From the NCBI RefSeq assembly GCF_019974135.1, contig NZ_AP025017.1, positions 620,001-684,000 of the forward strand: a DNA stretch of 64,000 nucleotides, in the 5' to 3' direction. The DNA comes from Actinomyces capricornis. GTDB taxonomy: Bacteria; Actinomycetota; Actinomycetes; Actinomycetales; Actinomycetaceae. The position numbers were made by a program, and so were the translations under genes. The notes under the pieces were generated by a model, which did no database searches, was not told the DNA's origin, and worked only from the letters and a program-made list of their open reading frames with translations. Below, in pieces: positions 54,142 to 62,752 of the stretch. Every line of letters starts with the position of its first letter. Within the stretch, counting starts at the first letter, position 1.

Positions 54142-55239
54142 TCACAGGGTGATGGTCCGCGACTCGGCCGCCGAGACCAGCACCGCCTCGACGACGTCGA
54201 GCGTGGCCACGCCCTCGGCCATGGTGACGTGCTGGGAGCCCACCCCGCGCACGGCGTCGCGGAAGTGCTCCTGCTCCAGGGCCAGGGGCTCGCGCTTGGC
54301 GATGGCGTAGCGGATGACGTCGCCCTCGCTGACCCCCCGGAAGTTGGCCACCTGGTCCCAGGTGGAGGCCACCGTCCCATTGGCGTGGAAGGTCAGGTCC
54401 CCGGTGAGGGTGTCGGCCACGAAGGCGCCCTTCTCCCCCAGGGCGATGGTCACCCGCTCCTTGAAGGGGGTGAGCCAGTTGACCTCGTGGCAGGCGATGA
54501 CGCCGTTGGCCAGGCGCCCGTTGGCCACCATGAGGTCCTCGGTCTGCCGGCCGGAGCGGTGGGCCACCTGGGCGCTGATGGTGGCGTAGGGGGCGCCGGC
54601 CACCCAGGCGGTCAGGTCGATGTCGTGGGTGGCCAGGTCCTTGACCACGCCCACGTCGCTGATGCGCGCCGGGAAGGGCCCCTGGCGGCGGGTGATGACC
54701 TGGTAGACCTCCCCCAGGTCGCCCCGGTCCAGGCGCTCGCGCAGGGCCCGCAGGGCGGGGTTGCAGCGCTCGACGTAGCCCACGGCGCCCACCAGGCCCT
54801 GGGAGGCGAAGGCCTGGGCCACGCGGCGGCCCGCGGCGGCGTCGTGCGCGATGGGCTTCTCCACCATGGTGTGCACGCCCGCCTCGGCCAGGGCCAGGGC
54901 CACCTGCTCGTGGTAGACGGTGGGCACGGCCACCATGGCGGCGTCCAGCCCGGCGTCGATGAGCTCCTCGATGCCGCCCAGCACCGGCAGGTCCCCGGCC
55001 ACCCCGAAGCGGTCCCCGCCCGGGTCGGCCACGGCCACCAACTCCATGCCCTCGGTGGTGCGGATGACGCGGGCGTGGTGGCGCCCCATGGAGCCCAGGC
55101 CGATGAGGCCCACGCGCAGGGGGGCCTCGGCGGTGCCCTTGTCGGGCAGGTGCCTCATGGGCGCCTGCGGGGCGCCGTCGGCGCCATCGGTGCTCGCCGG
55201 TGCGGCGGCCAGGCCATCGGGGGTGATGTGCTCGCTCAT
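54142..55239 (-). CDS. wbpB: Gfo/Idh/MocA oxidoreductase, WbpB-like UDP-sugar 3-dehydrogenase
   Basis: 365 residues. A 40-residue leader, then VGLIGLGSMGRHHARVIRTT (NAD-binding), MVAVPTVYHEQVALALAEAG, VEKPIAHDAAAG (the EKP motif) and the substrate-domain VKDLATHDIDLTAWVAG. WbpB/WlbA oxidise C3 of a UDP-N-acetylglucosaminuronic acid so that the partner aminotransferase can add an amine. The ATG at 55239 starts one base after the aminotransferase stop; a GTG at 55248 is an alternative. Order wbpD-wbpE-wbpB in one transcript makes the functional assignment strong, although sequence alone would only give the broad family. Confidence 0.85.
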   Translation of the reverse strand: MSEHITPDGLAAAPASTDGADGAPQAPMRHLPDKGTAEAPLRVGLIGLGSMGRHHARVIRTTEGMELVAVADPGGDRFGVAGDLPVLGGIEELIDAGLDAAMVAVPTVYHEQVALALAEAGVHTMVEKPIAHDAAAGRRVAQAFASQGLVGAVGYVERCNPALRALRERLDRGDLGEVYQVITRRQGPFPARISDVGVVKDLATHDIDLTAWVAGAPYATISAQVAHRSGRQTEDLMVANGRLANGVIACHEVNWLTPFKERVTIALGEKGAFVADTLTGDLTFHANGTVASTWDQVANFRGVSEGDVIRYAIAKREPLALEQEHFRDAVRGVGSQHVTMAEGVATLDVVEAVLVSAAESRTITL

Positions 55240-55240
55240 C

Positions 55241-56362
55241 TCAGGCACCCGCCTTCACGGTCGCGGCCACGGCCTCGACGATGCGCTCGAGGTCCTCGCG
55301 GCTCAGGCTGGGGTGGACGGGCAGGGAGAGGCACTCGCGGGCGGCCTTCTCCGTGCCGGGCAGCTCCAGGCCCGGGGCGTAGGGGGCCAGGGACTCCAGG
55401 CGGTGGTTGGGGATGGGGTAGTACACGCCGGTGCCCACCTGCCACTCCTCGCGCAGGGCGGCCTGAACGGCGTCGCGCTCGGCGGCACTGGCCCCCTCCA
55501 GGCGGATCGTGTACTGGTGGTAGACGTGTGTGTACCCCTCGGGCACGGCGGGGGTGACCACGCCCGCGACCCCGGCCAGGCCCTCGTCCAGGGCGGCGGC
55601 GTTGGCCTGGCGGGCCGAGGTCCAGCCGGCCAGCCTGGTCAGCTGGACGCGGCCGACGGCGGCACCCACGTCGGTCATGCGGTTGTTGAGGCCCACCAGC
55701 TCGTTGGCGTACTGCTTGTCCATGCCCTGGTTGCGGATGAGGCGGCAGCGGCGCGCCAGCTCGGGGTCGGAGGTGGTGATCATGCCGCCCTCGAGGCTGG
55801 TCATGTTCTTGGTGGGGTAGAAGGAGAAGGAGCCCCAGGCCCCGAAGGTGCCCACGGGCCTGCCGTCGATGGCTGCGGCGTGGGCCTGGGCGGCGTCCTC
55901 GAAGACCGCCAGGCCGTGGCGCTCGGCGATCTGCAGGATCGCGGGCATGTTCGCGGGCAGTCCGTAGAGGTGGACCACCTCGATGGCGGCCGTGCGCTCG
56001 GTGATGGCGGCCTCGACACTGGCCGGGTCCAGGGTGAAGGTGACCGGGTCGATGTCGGCGAAGACCGGCCGGGCGCCCGAGACGGCCACCGAGTTGCCGG
56101 TGGCCGCGAAGGTGAAGGAGGGGACGATGACCTCGGCGCCCTCGGGCAGCCGGCTGGCCAGGGTGGCCACGTGCTGGGCGGAGGTGCCGGAGTTGACGGC
56201 CACGGACTCGGCCCCGGCCACCACCTGGGCGCTGAACTCCTCCTCGAAGGCCTTGACCTGGGGGCCCTGGACCACCATGCCCGAGGCGATGACCGCATCG
56301 ACGGCCTCGCGCTCCTCCTGGCCGATGATGGGCTTGGCGGCGGGGATGAACTCGCGTGACAT
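55241..56362 (-). CDS. wbpE: PLP-dependent sugar aminotransferase, WbpE-like
   Basis: 373 residues of the DegT/DnrJ/EryC1/StrS family. VNSGTSAQHVATLASRLPEG, VPSFTFAATGNSVAVSGARP, EDAAQAHAAAIDGRPVGTFG and FYPTKNMTSLEGGMITTSDP are present; the PLP-binding Lys is residue 185. WbpE transfers an amino group from glutamate to C3 of UDP-3-keto-GlcNAcA. The ATG overlaps the acetyltransferase stop by one base (TGATG), and the WbpB-like gene begins one base after its own stop, so the three are translated as one block. Confidence 0.9.
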   Translation of the reverse strand: MSREFIPAAKPIIGQEEREAVDAVIASGMVVQGPQVKAFEEEFSAQVVAGAESVAVNSGTSAQHVATLASRLPEGAEVIVPSFTFAATGNSVAVSGARPVFADIDPVTFTLDPASVEAAITERTAAIEVVHLYGLPANMPAILQIAERHGLAVFEDAAQAHAAAIDGRPVGTFGAWGSFSFYPTKNMTSLEGGMITTSDPELARRCRLIRNQGMDKQYANELVGLNNRMTDVGAAVGRVQLTRLAGWTSARQANAAALDEGLAGVAGVVTPAVPEGYTHVYHQYTIRLEGASAAERDAVQAALREEWQVGTGVYYPIPNHRLESLAPYAPGLELPGTEKAARECLSLPVHPSLSREDLERIVEAVAATVKAGA

Positions 56363-56973
56363 CAGTGGGTGACCTCTCGGATGGTGGTGTCGGACTCTTC
56401 GTACAGGGCGCCGGTGACGGGGCAGCGCCAGCGCGCCGCCCCCTCACTGCCGCCCTCGATGGGGACCAGGGGCTCGCCGGCGCGCCCCACCCAGCCGATG
56501 CGGCGGGCCGGAACGCCCGCGACCAGGGCGTGGGCGGGCACATCCTTGGTGACCACGGCGCCGGCGGCCACCGTGGCCCACGCCCCGATGCGCACCGGGG
56601 CCACGCACACGGCGCGCGCCCCGATGGAGGCGCCCTGCTCGATGCTCACCCCCACCGGCTCCCAATCGCTGGCGGACTTCAGGGTGCCGTCGGGATTGAC
56701 GGCGCGGGGGAAGTGGTCGTTGGTCAGGGTCACCGCCGGGCCGATGAAGACCCCGTCGGCCAGGACCGCGGGCTCGTAGACCAGGGCGTAGTTCTGCACC
56801 TTGCAGTTGTCGCCCATGCGCACCCCCTCACCGATGTAGGCGCCACGGCCCACGACGCAGTTCTCACCGAGCACGGCTCTCTCGCGCACCTGGGCGAGGT
56901 GCCAGATGCTCGTTCCCTCGCCGATGGCGGCCTCGGGGGAGACATCGGCGGTGGGGGCGATACGGGTGGGCAC
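56362..56973 (-). CDS. wbpD: UDP-sugar N-acetyltransferase, WbpD-like
   Basis: 203 residues, left-handed beta-helix built of hexapeptide repeats: IGEGTSIWHLAQVRERAVLG, ENCVVGRGAYIGEGVRMGDN, CKVQNYALVYEPAVLADGVF and ITNDHF-like TLTNDHFPRA. The match to WbpD/WlbB is good throughout, including the SIEQGASIGARAVCVAPVRI coil set. It acetylates the 3-amino group formed by WbpE, using acetyl-CoA. Start is GTG 56973 with AGGAG seven bases upstream. First gene of the wbpD-wbpE-wbpB operon, divergent from a GT2 gene. Confidence 0.9.
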   Translation of the reverse strand: MPTRIAPTADVSPEAAIGEGTSIWHLAQVRERAVLGENCVVGRGAYIGEGVRMGDNCKVQNYALVYEPAVLADGVFIGPAVTLTNDHFPRAVNPDGTLKSASDWEPVGVSIEQGASIGARAVCVAPVRIGAWATVAAGAVVTKDVPAHALVAGVPARRIGWVGRAGEPLVPIEGGSEGAARWRCPVTGALYEESDTTIREVTH

Positions 56974-57140
56974 AGCGGCTCCTGGGGGTGGACGACGGGG
57001 TCATGGCCGACGGAGGCCCCTGCCGCCCGGGGGAGCGGCGGCGCCCTCGCAGCGGAGCGAGACGGACCAGCAGGCCGCCTGAGGCTCTGACGAACGCAGT
57101 TATCCTAACCGCCTTCGACAGCCTGGGCGGCGCGCCGTGC

Positions 57141-57146
57141 GAGAAT
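57141..57146 (+). promoter_or_regulatory. Candidate leaderless -10 for the second GT2-DUF2304 pair
   Basis: GAGAAT lies six bases before GTG 57153. Farther up, TTATCCTAA (57100-57108) contains a -10-like box on both strands (TATCCT and TAGGAT) and may drive the divergent wbpD and GT2 units. Confidence 0.4.
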
Positions 57147-57152
57147 GCGGGG

Positions 57153-57887
57153 GTGATTTCTCCTGACCCCGCCCCCGGCACCGGCACCTCACCAGCGCCG
57201 CCGCGCTCCCCGGCCGCCACGGTCACCGACGCCTGGCTGGTCATCCCCCTGTTCAATGAGGCCACCGTCATCCGCGGGGTCATCGAGCAGGCCCGGCAGA
57301 TCTTCCCCCTGGTCGTCGTGGTCGACGACGGCTCGACCGACGACTCGGCGCGCCAGGCCGAGCTGGCGGGGGCCGTCGTCGTGCGCCACCCCGTCAACCT
57401 GGGCCAGGGCGCCGCCCTGCAGACCGGATTCCGCTACCTGCTGGAGCGCACCGAGGCCGCCTACGCGGTCACCTTCGACGCCGACGGGCAGCACTCGGCC
57501 CAGGACGCCGCCGACATGGTGCGCGCCGCCCGCCAGGAGGACCTGGCCGTCGTCCTGGGCTCGCGCTTCCTCAAGGGCCCCTCCCCCGTGGGCTGGCTCA
57601 AGCGCCTGGTGCTGCGCACCGCGGCGGCGGTGAGCTCGCGCACCTCCGGCATGCGCCTGACCGACGCCCACAACGGCCTGCGGGTCCTGCGCCGCGATGC
57701 GCTCGAGCGCCTGGACCTGCGCCAGAACCGCATGGCGCACGCCAGTGAGATCGTCCGCCAGATCGGGGCCATGGGCCTGCCCTGGCGGGAGTTCCCGGTG
57801 ACCATCACCTACACCGAGTACTCCAAGGCCAAGGGCCAGTCCCTGTGGAACTCCGTGAACATCCTCGTCGACCTGCTCTTCTCCTGA
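57153..57887 (+). CDS. Family 2 glycosyltransferase (DPM1/GtrB-like), second copy
   Basis: 244 residues. DAWLVIPLFNEATVIRGVIE, VVVVDDGSTDDSARQAELAG, RHPVNLGQGAALQTGFRYLL and TFDADGQHSAQDAADMVRAA are the DPM1-type motifs; SRTSGMRLTDAHNGLRVLRR and YTEYSKAKGQSLWNSVNILV finish the domain. It loads a sugar on polyprenyl-phosphate. The open frame extends 55 codons upstream with no homology; GTG at 57153 is preferred. A DUF2304 gene follows after 28 nt, as in the pair at 7.5-8.8 kb. Confidence 0.88.
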   Translation: MISPDPAPGTGTSPAPPRSPAATVTDAWLVIPLFNEATVIRGVIEQARQIFPLVVVVDDGSTDDSARQAELAGAVVVRHPVNLGQGAALQTGFRYLLERTEAAYAVTFDADGQHSAQDAADMVRAARQEDLAVVLGSRFLKGPSPVGWLKRLVLRTAAAVSSRTSGMRLTDAHNGLRVLRRDALERLDLRQNRMAHASEIVRQIGAMGLPWREFPVTITYTEYSKAKGQSLWNSVNILVDLLFS

Positions 57888-57915
57888 GCACCGCCCACGC
57901 ACAAGGAGAGTCGCC

Positions 57916-58317
57916 ATGAGCTCCCAGATCATCATCCAAGTCCTTCTCATCACCGCCGTCGCCGCCGTGGGGTGGATGATGATGCGCAGCCCCGGCGGGG
58001 CCCGCCACCAGGCCGCGCGCCGGGTGGCCACCCTGGCCTTCGCCCTGTTCGCCATCATCGCCATCCTCACCCCCTCCCTGACCACCACCGTGGCCCACAT
58101 GGTGGGCGTGGGCCGCGGGGCCGACCTGCTGCTCTACGCACTGGTGGTCGCCTTCCTGGCCCAGGTCCTGTCCTCCTTCCGGCGCAATGCCGCCAGGGAG
58201 AGGCAGATCACTCGCCTGGCGCGCCGCATCGCCCTGGACGCCGCTCCCCCGCCGCCCAGCACCGCCGGCACCGGCACCACAGGGTCCGCTGGCACCGAGC
58301 GGCCCGCCGGCACCTGA
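57916..58317 (+). CDS. DUF2304 small membrane protein, second copy
   Basis: 133 residues: three hydrophobic segments (IIIQVLLITAVAAVGWMMMR, VATLAFALFAIIAILTPSLT, LLLYALVVAFLAQVLSSF), a basic stretch NAARERQITRLARRIALDAA and a Pro/Thr/Gly-rich tail. It has the same topology as the copy at 8.3 kb but shorter, and belongs to DUF2304. AAGGAGAG lies seven bases before the ATG. Presumed partner of the preceding GT2. Confidence 0.85.
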   Translation: MSSQIIIQVLLITAVAAVGWMMMRSPGGARHQAARRVATLAFALFAIIAILTPSLTTTVAHMVGVGRGADLLLYALVVAFLAQVLSSFRRNAARERQITRLARRIALDAAPPPPSTAGTGTTGSAGTERPAGT

Positions 58318-58387
58318 GCGCCGTCGACCCGGCCCTGCGGGACCGCGCCCGATTGCAGACCCGACTGCAGGCCTGCCCGCAGCGCCC

Positions 58388-59302
58388 CTACTGCTCCTCG
58401 CCCCGGCGCTGGCTGCGCCGGGCGGCCAGGACGGTGACCTCCTCGCGCAGCCACAGCCCCAGGCCCACCGCCCAGCGCACCGGCGCCTGCCAGGTGGCGC
58501 TGTAGACGCCGCGCAGGTAGCGGCGCGCTGAGGCGTGGTGGGCCCGGATCATCCTCTCGGGGCGGGCCTTCCAGCTCGCCCCCTGCTCGTGGACGACGAC
58601 GGCGTCGAGCACCTGGACGTTGAGCCACCCGGCCCGGCCCACGCGCTCCCCCAGGTCCACATCCTCGAAGAACATGAAGTAGTTCTCATCGAAGCCACCC
58701 AGGCGGCGCCACACGGCGGCCGGCAGCAGCAGGCAGGCCCCCGAGAGCCAGCCCACCTCGCGCACGCCCTCCTGGGAGTCCACCGCCGTGTGGTAGGCGC
58801 TGGAGAAGGGGTTGGATGGCCAGATGCGGCCCAGCAGCGCGTGGCCGCCCCCCTTGAACAGGGAGGGCAGGGCGCGCCCCGAGGGGTAGATGCTGCCGTC
58901 GGTGTTGAGCAGGCGCGGCCCCAGGGCCCCGGCGCGGGGGGCGGCCAGGGCCGCGTCCAGGAGACGGTCCAGGCTGCCGGGCTCCCACACCAGGTCGGGG
59001 TTGGCCACCACCAGCCACTCCTCCTCCAGGTCCGCGGCCGCCAGGTTGGCTCCGGCCCCATACCCCCGGTTGCGCCCGTCGCCCACCACGCGGGCGCCGT
59101 GGGCCTGGGCGGCGGCCTCGACGACGTCGTGCTGCGTGCCGTTGTCGGCGATGACGACGCTCAGCGGGCGCCGGGTCGCCCCGGCCAGGGTTCCCAGGAA
59201 GCGGTCGAGCTCGGCACCGGGGTTGTAGGCGACAGTGACGACGCGCACACGCTCGTCGTCCACGGGGCGGTCGGGGGCCGCCGGATCCACAGTTCTGGTC
59301 AC
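58388..59302 (-). CDS. wbbL: Rhamnosyltransferase, WbbL-like family 2
   Basis: 304 residues. VRVVTVAYNPGAELDRFLGT, VIADNGTQHD, NRGYGAGANLAAADLEEEWL, VVANPDLVWEPGSLDRLLDA and the later GACLLLPAAVWRRLGGFDEN with MFFEDVDLGERV are the full actinobacterial WbbL pattern. In mycobacteria WbbL adds rhamnose to GlcNAc-PP-decaprenyl, making the linker between wall glycan and peptidoglycan; a like role is inferred. GTG start with TAGGCT exactly six bases upstream and only C residues between, so no ribosome site is present. It is encoded next to two LCP ligases, which use such linkers. Confidence 0.9.
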   Translation of the reverse strand: MTRTVDPAAPDRPVDDERVRVVTVAYNPGAELDRFLGTLAGATRRPLSVVIADNGTQHDVVEAAAQAHGARVVGDGRNRGYGAGANLAAADLEEEWLVVANPDLVWEPGSLDRLLDAALAAPRAGALGPRLLNTDGSIYPSGRALPSLFKGGGHALLGRIWPSNPFSSAYHTAVDSQEGVREVGWLSGACLLLPAAVWRRLGGFDENYFMFFEDVDLGERVGRAGWLNVQVLDAVVVHEQGASWKARPERMIRAHHASARRYLRGVYSATWQAPVRWAVGLGLWLREEVTVLAARRSQRRGEEQ

Positions 59303-59308
59303 GGGGGG

Positions 59309-59314
59309 AGCCTA
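59309..59314 (-). promoter_or_regulatory. -10 of the WbbL-like gene, leaderless
   Basis: TAGGCT, then CCCCCC, then the GTG start codon. A Shine-Dalgarno sequence is clearly absent. Confidence 0.6.
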
Positions 59315-59408
59315 GCGCCGTGACCAACGTGAGGGGCTTCACCGCTTATAGGCGAATCTCATCCGGGGGGAGGAGAAGAACCCATGGGGATTCTCCGCAG
59401 AGTTCCCT

Positions 59409-60695
59409 ATGATCACCAACGTGCCAAAGACAGCCTTGCCGCACGCGCGGCACTCCGTGAAGGATCTGGGCCGCCACGCCGGGCGGCGCGTCATGCTGTG
59501 CGTCCTGGCGGTGGCGCTCTTCGCGGCCTCCGGCGTCGGCTTCGCCTGGCACGACCTGCAGTCCCGCATCAACTCCGTGGACGTCGGCGACATCCTGGGC
59601 GGGGACCGCCCCGGCGAGGACCTCCCCGACAGCTACGAGGGCCGCGCCGTCAACCTCCTGGTCCTGGGCACGGACTCGCGCAGCGGCGCCAACAACGTCG
59701 ACAACTCCGAGGGCACCGAGGAGGGGGCCGGGGCCCGCTCGGACACGGCGATGATCATGCACATCTCGGCCGACCGCAAGCGCATCGAGGTCGTCTCCGT
59801 GCCCCGCGACACCCTGGTGGACATCCCGGAGTGCACCACCCTGGACGGCGAGACCACCGAGTCCTCCACCGACACGCAGTTCAACTTCGCCTTCTCCAAC
59901 GGCTCCAACGGCGGCAACGAGACCAAGGACGTGGCCTCCGGGGCGGCCTGCACCCAGCGCACCGTGGAGCAGATGACGGGCATCCGCATCGACGACTTCG
60001 TCGTGGTGGACTTCAACGGCCTGTCCACGATGGTCGACTCCCTGGGCGGGGTCAAGGTCTACGTCGATGAGCCGATCGACGACCCCGAGTACACCGGCCT
60101 GGTCCTGGACGAGGGCTGCCACACCATGAACGGCGCCACCGCCCTGCAGTACTCCCGCGTGCGCCACGGGGTGGGCAACGGATCGGACATCTCCCGCATC
60201 CCCCGCCAGCAGAACCTCGTGGGCGCCATGATGCGCACCGCCCAGTCCAAGAACCTGCTGACCAACGCCGACCAGCTCTACACCTTCTCCGCCTCCGCCC
60301 TGGAGACCCTGACCACCTCCGAGCGCATCGGCAAGCTCCAGACCCTCATGGGCCTGGCCTCCAGCGTCCAGAGCGTGGGGATGGAGAACATCAGCTTCAT
60401 CACCATGCCCCACCAGGAGGCCGAGTGGGACCCGGATCGGGTCGAGCCCACCGCGGAGGCCGATGCGGTGTGGAAGGCGCTGCGGGCAGACAAGCCGGTG
60501 GCCGAGGCCTCCGTGACCTCCCAGGCCGACGGCAGCGTCCCCAGCCAGGAGCCCACCGACGGCGAGCAGACCGAGTCCGCCGAGCCCACGCCGGAGGAGC
60601 CCACCGCCGAGGAGAGCCAGGACGGCAGCGCCACCCCCAGCGAGGACGCGAGCGCGGCGGCAGCCAAGGCAGCCGCCATCCAGCAGTGCCGGTGA
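59409..60695 (+). CDS. LytR-CpsA-Psr (LCP) glycopolymer ligase 1
   Basis: 428 residues. Cytoplasmic basic start, one membrane helix (about residues 28-46), then the LCP domain: VNLLVLGTDSRSG, RSDTAMIMHISADRKRIEVV, SVPRDTLVDIP, LGGVKVYVDEPIDD, ALQYSRVRHG and SRIPRQQNLVGAMM, with the Arg/Asp residues that bind the lipid pyrophosphate. It moves finished polymer from undecaprenyl-PP to peptidoglycan. The last 70 residues are an acidic Glu/Pro/Thr/Ser tail. ATG 59409 is favoured because it opens the basic pre-helix segment, but no ribosome site precedes it; a well-placed GGAGGAG serves an out-of-frame ATG at 59384. Confidence 0.9.
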   Translation: MITNVPKTALPHARHSVKDLGRHAGRRVMLCVLAVALFAASGVGFAWHDLQSRINSVDVGDILGGDRPGEDLPDSYEGRAVNLLVLGTDSRSGANNVDNSEGTEEGAGARSDTAMIMHISADRKRIEVVSVPRDTLVDIPECTTLDGETTESSTDTQFNFAFSNGSNGGNETKDVASGAACTQRTVEQMTGIRIDDFVVVDFNGLSTMVDSLGGVKVYVDEPIDDPEYTGLVLDEGCHTMNGATALQYSRVRHGVGNGSDISRIPRQQNLVGAMMRTAQSKNLLTNADQLYTFSASALETLTTSERIGKLQTLMGLASSVQSVGMENISFITMPHQEAEWDPDRVEPTAEADAVWKALRADKPVAEASVTSQADGSVPSQEPTDGEQTESAEPTPEEPTAEESQDGSATPSEDASAAAAKAAAIQQCR

Positions 60696-60740
60696 GCCAG
60701 CGATGACACATCACCCGCGTACCGGCGCCGGGCCGGCCCG

Positions 60741-60746
60741 TACCAT
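60741..60746 (+). promoter_or_regulatory. Candidate -10 for LCP ligase 2
   Basis: TACCAT about 39 bases before the GTG, in the 89-bp gap after LCP 1. A short leader with GAGGAAGGA would follow. Confidence 0.35.
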
Positions 60747-60784
60747 GGAATGCCGGTGACGCCGGCGAGGAAGGACCCCATAGC

Positions 60785-62743
60785 GTGAGCTCTGACGATC
60801 AGCTTCCCCCCTCCATCTCTCCGGGATCCGGAGGGGCGGACTGGCGTCGTCGTCGCAGCGCCAACGGTGATCCGGCCGGCGCGGGCCGGGGCGGCCGGGG
60901 GGCGGTCCCGGGCCCCGGGCAGTCGGGGGACGGCCCCGGCCGCCCGGTGTCCGCCGGCTCGGCCTCCGGCTCCCGGGGGTCCTCCCGTGGCCCCGCAGGC
61001 AGTCCCACGATGCCCCCGGCGGTGCCGCCCGCCCGGGCGCCGCGCTCCTCGGCCGGAGCGTCCGGCCAGTCGGGCCCGGCCCAGCCCCCACGATCGATCC
61101 CGCCCTCCGCCCGGCGCGCCGGGAGCGCCGTCGGGCCCGGTGGGACCAGGGGAGCCGGCGGCCCCCAGGGACCCGGCGCGTCCGGGACCGCCCGGTCGGC
61201 CGCCGCCGCGGGCTCCGGGCGTGCGGGGGATCCCCCGCGTCCGGGTGGGCCCGGTCCGCACGGGCCCGCGGTAGGGACCGGGGCCTCCGGGACCTCCGGG
61301 GCACGCCCCCGGCGCCCCCAGCCACCGGCCGCCTCGCGCGGGGCGGGGCGGGAGGAGGCCCACTCCCCCGCCTCGCGCCCCACCGCCGGTTCCACGAGGT
61401 CCGGGCAGGCCCAGCCCGGCCGCGCCGCAGCAGGCGCCGCCTCCGGCCGTGACGAGGCCGGTGGGAACGGCGCCGGTGGGAACGGCTTCGCCGGCCCCCG
61501 CCGTCCCCGGGTGCCCTCGGGGCAGAGCCGGGCCCGGGCAGGCTCCTCGGCCGTGCCCCTGGATGCCGACGCCGCCCCGGGCACCCCCGCCTCCTCGGGT
61601 TCGCAGGCCCCTCGCGGTGGGGCGCCGGCCTCGGCCCGCCGCGGCACCTTCCCGACCCGCCCCCGGGCCTACGAGGGCACCCGAGTGATGCCCGCGGGCG
61701 CCCGAGCCTCCCGACCCGACCCGCGCCCCGCCGTCGTGCCCGCGGGGTCCTCACCGGACCAGCCCGAGGCCCCCGCCTCCCGGGACGGCGGGCGGCGCGG
61801 GCGGAAGGTGCTGCGCTGGGTGGCCATCACCCTGGTGGTCCTCCTGGTGCTGGTGGGGGCGCGGGTGGCCTGGCTGTGGCACTCGGTGTCCTCCCAGCTC
61901 CAGCGCGTCGAGGCGCTCTCGGGGGCGCAGGACACCCCCGGGGAGACCTGGCTCATCGTGGGCTCAGACGCGCGGGCCGATGGGCCGATCCAGGACGGCA
62001 CCGAGGGCGCGCGCGCCGATTCCGTCATGCTCCTGCACCGGGCGGACAACGGCCAGGCGAGCCTGACCACGCTGCCGCGCGACACCTACGCGGAGATCCC
62101 CGACTACGGGGGCGAGAAGATCAATGCCGCCTACTCCCTGGGCGGGCCCCAGCTGCTGGTGCGGACGGTGGAGTCCCTCTCCGGGCTGACCGTGGACCAT
62201 TATGTGGAGGTCGGCATGGGCGGGGTCTCCCAGATGGTCGATGCGGTGGGGGGCGTGGAGGTCTGCCTGGACTACGACGTCGACGACCCCGACTCGGGGC
62301 TGGTGTGGGACACCTCGCAGGGGACCTGCCAGAGCGTGGACGGGACCAAGGCCCTGGCCTACGCGCGCATGCGCAAGGCCGACCCCACCGGGGACATCGG
62401 TCGGGGGCTGCGCCAGCGCGCCGTCATCTCGGCGGTGGTGAGCAAGGCCGCCTCGCCCTCGACGATCACCAATTTCTCCCAGCAGGACGCGCTGGTGGAT
62501 GCCGGCACCCAGGTGCTCACCGTCGATGAGAGCGCCGGCGTGATCGACCTGGCCCAGATGGTGCTGGCCTTCCGCGCGGCCTCCGGGGCGCAGATGACCG
62601 GGGCGCCGCCGATCGAGGACCTGGCCTACGAGCCGGGGGGCATCGGCCAGTCGGTGCTCCTCCAGGACACCACCGCGCCGGGCTTCTTCACCAGGCTGCG
62701 CGACGGCGAGCTGACCCCCGCCGACTTCAACCAGCCCACCTAA
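60785..62743 (+). CDS. LytR-CpsA-Psr (LCP) glycopolymer ligase 2, with long disordered cytoplasmic region
   Basis: 652 residues. The first 340 are Pro/Gly/Ala/Ser/Arg-rich low-complexity sequence, cytoplasmic and certainly disordered. A helix follows (about 341-365: VAITLVVLLVLVGARVAWLW), then the LCP domain with WLIVGSDARADG, RADSVMLLHRADN, TLPRDTYAEIPDYGGEKINA, VGGVEVCLDYDVDD, KALAYARMRKADPTGDIGRG and LRQRAVISAVV. Start is GTG 60785, with GAGGAAGGA ten bases upstream. Two LCP genes in tandem suggest two glycopolymers or different linkers. The long N-terminus may bind cytoplasmic partners. It ends at hairpin element 9. Confidence 0.9.
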   Translation: MSSDDQLPPSISPGSGGADWRRRRSANGDPAGAGRGGRGAVPGPGQSGDGPGRPVSAGSASGSRGSSRGPAGSPTMPPAVPPARAPRSSAGASGQSGPAQPPRSIPPSARRAGSAVGPGGTRGAGGPQGPGASGTARSAAAAGSGRAGDPPRPGGPGPHGPAVGTGASGTSGARPRRPQPPAASRGAGREEAHSPASRPTAGSTRSGQAQPGRAAAGAASGRDEAGGNGAGGNGFAGPRRPRVPSGQSRARAGSSAVPLDADAAPGTPASSGSQAPRGGAPASARRGTFPTRPRAYEGTRVMPAGARASRPDPRPAVVPAGSSPDQPEAPASRDGGRRGRKVLRWVAITLVVLLVLVGARVAWLWHSVSSQLQRVEALSGAQDTPGETWLIVGSDARADGPIQDGTEGARADSVMLLHRADNGQASLTTLPRDTYAEIPDYGGEKINAAYSLGGPQLLVRTVESLSGLTVDHYVEVGMGGVSQMVDAVGGVEVCLDYDVDDPDSGLVWDTSQGTCQSVDGTKALAYARMRKADPTGDIGRGLRQRAVISAVVSKAASPSTITNFSQQDALVDAGTQVLTVDESAGVIDLAQMVLAFRAASGAQMTGAPPIEDLAYEPGGIGQSVLLQDTTAPGFFTRLRDGELTPADFNQPT

Positions 62744-62752
62744 CCCCTTCTT

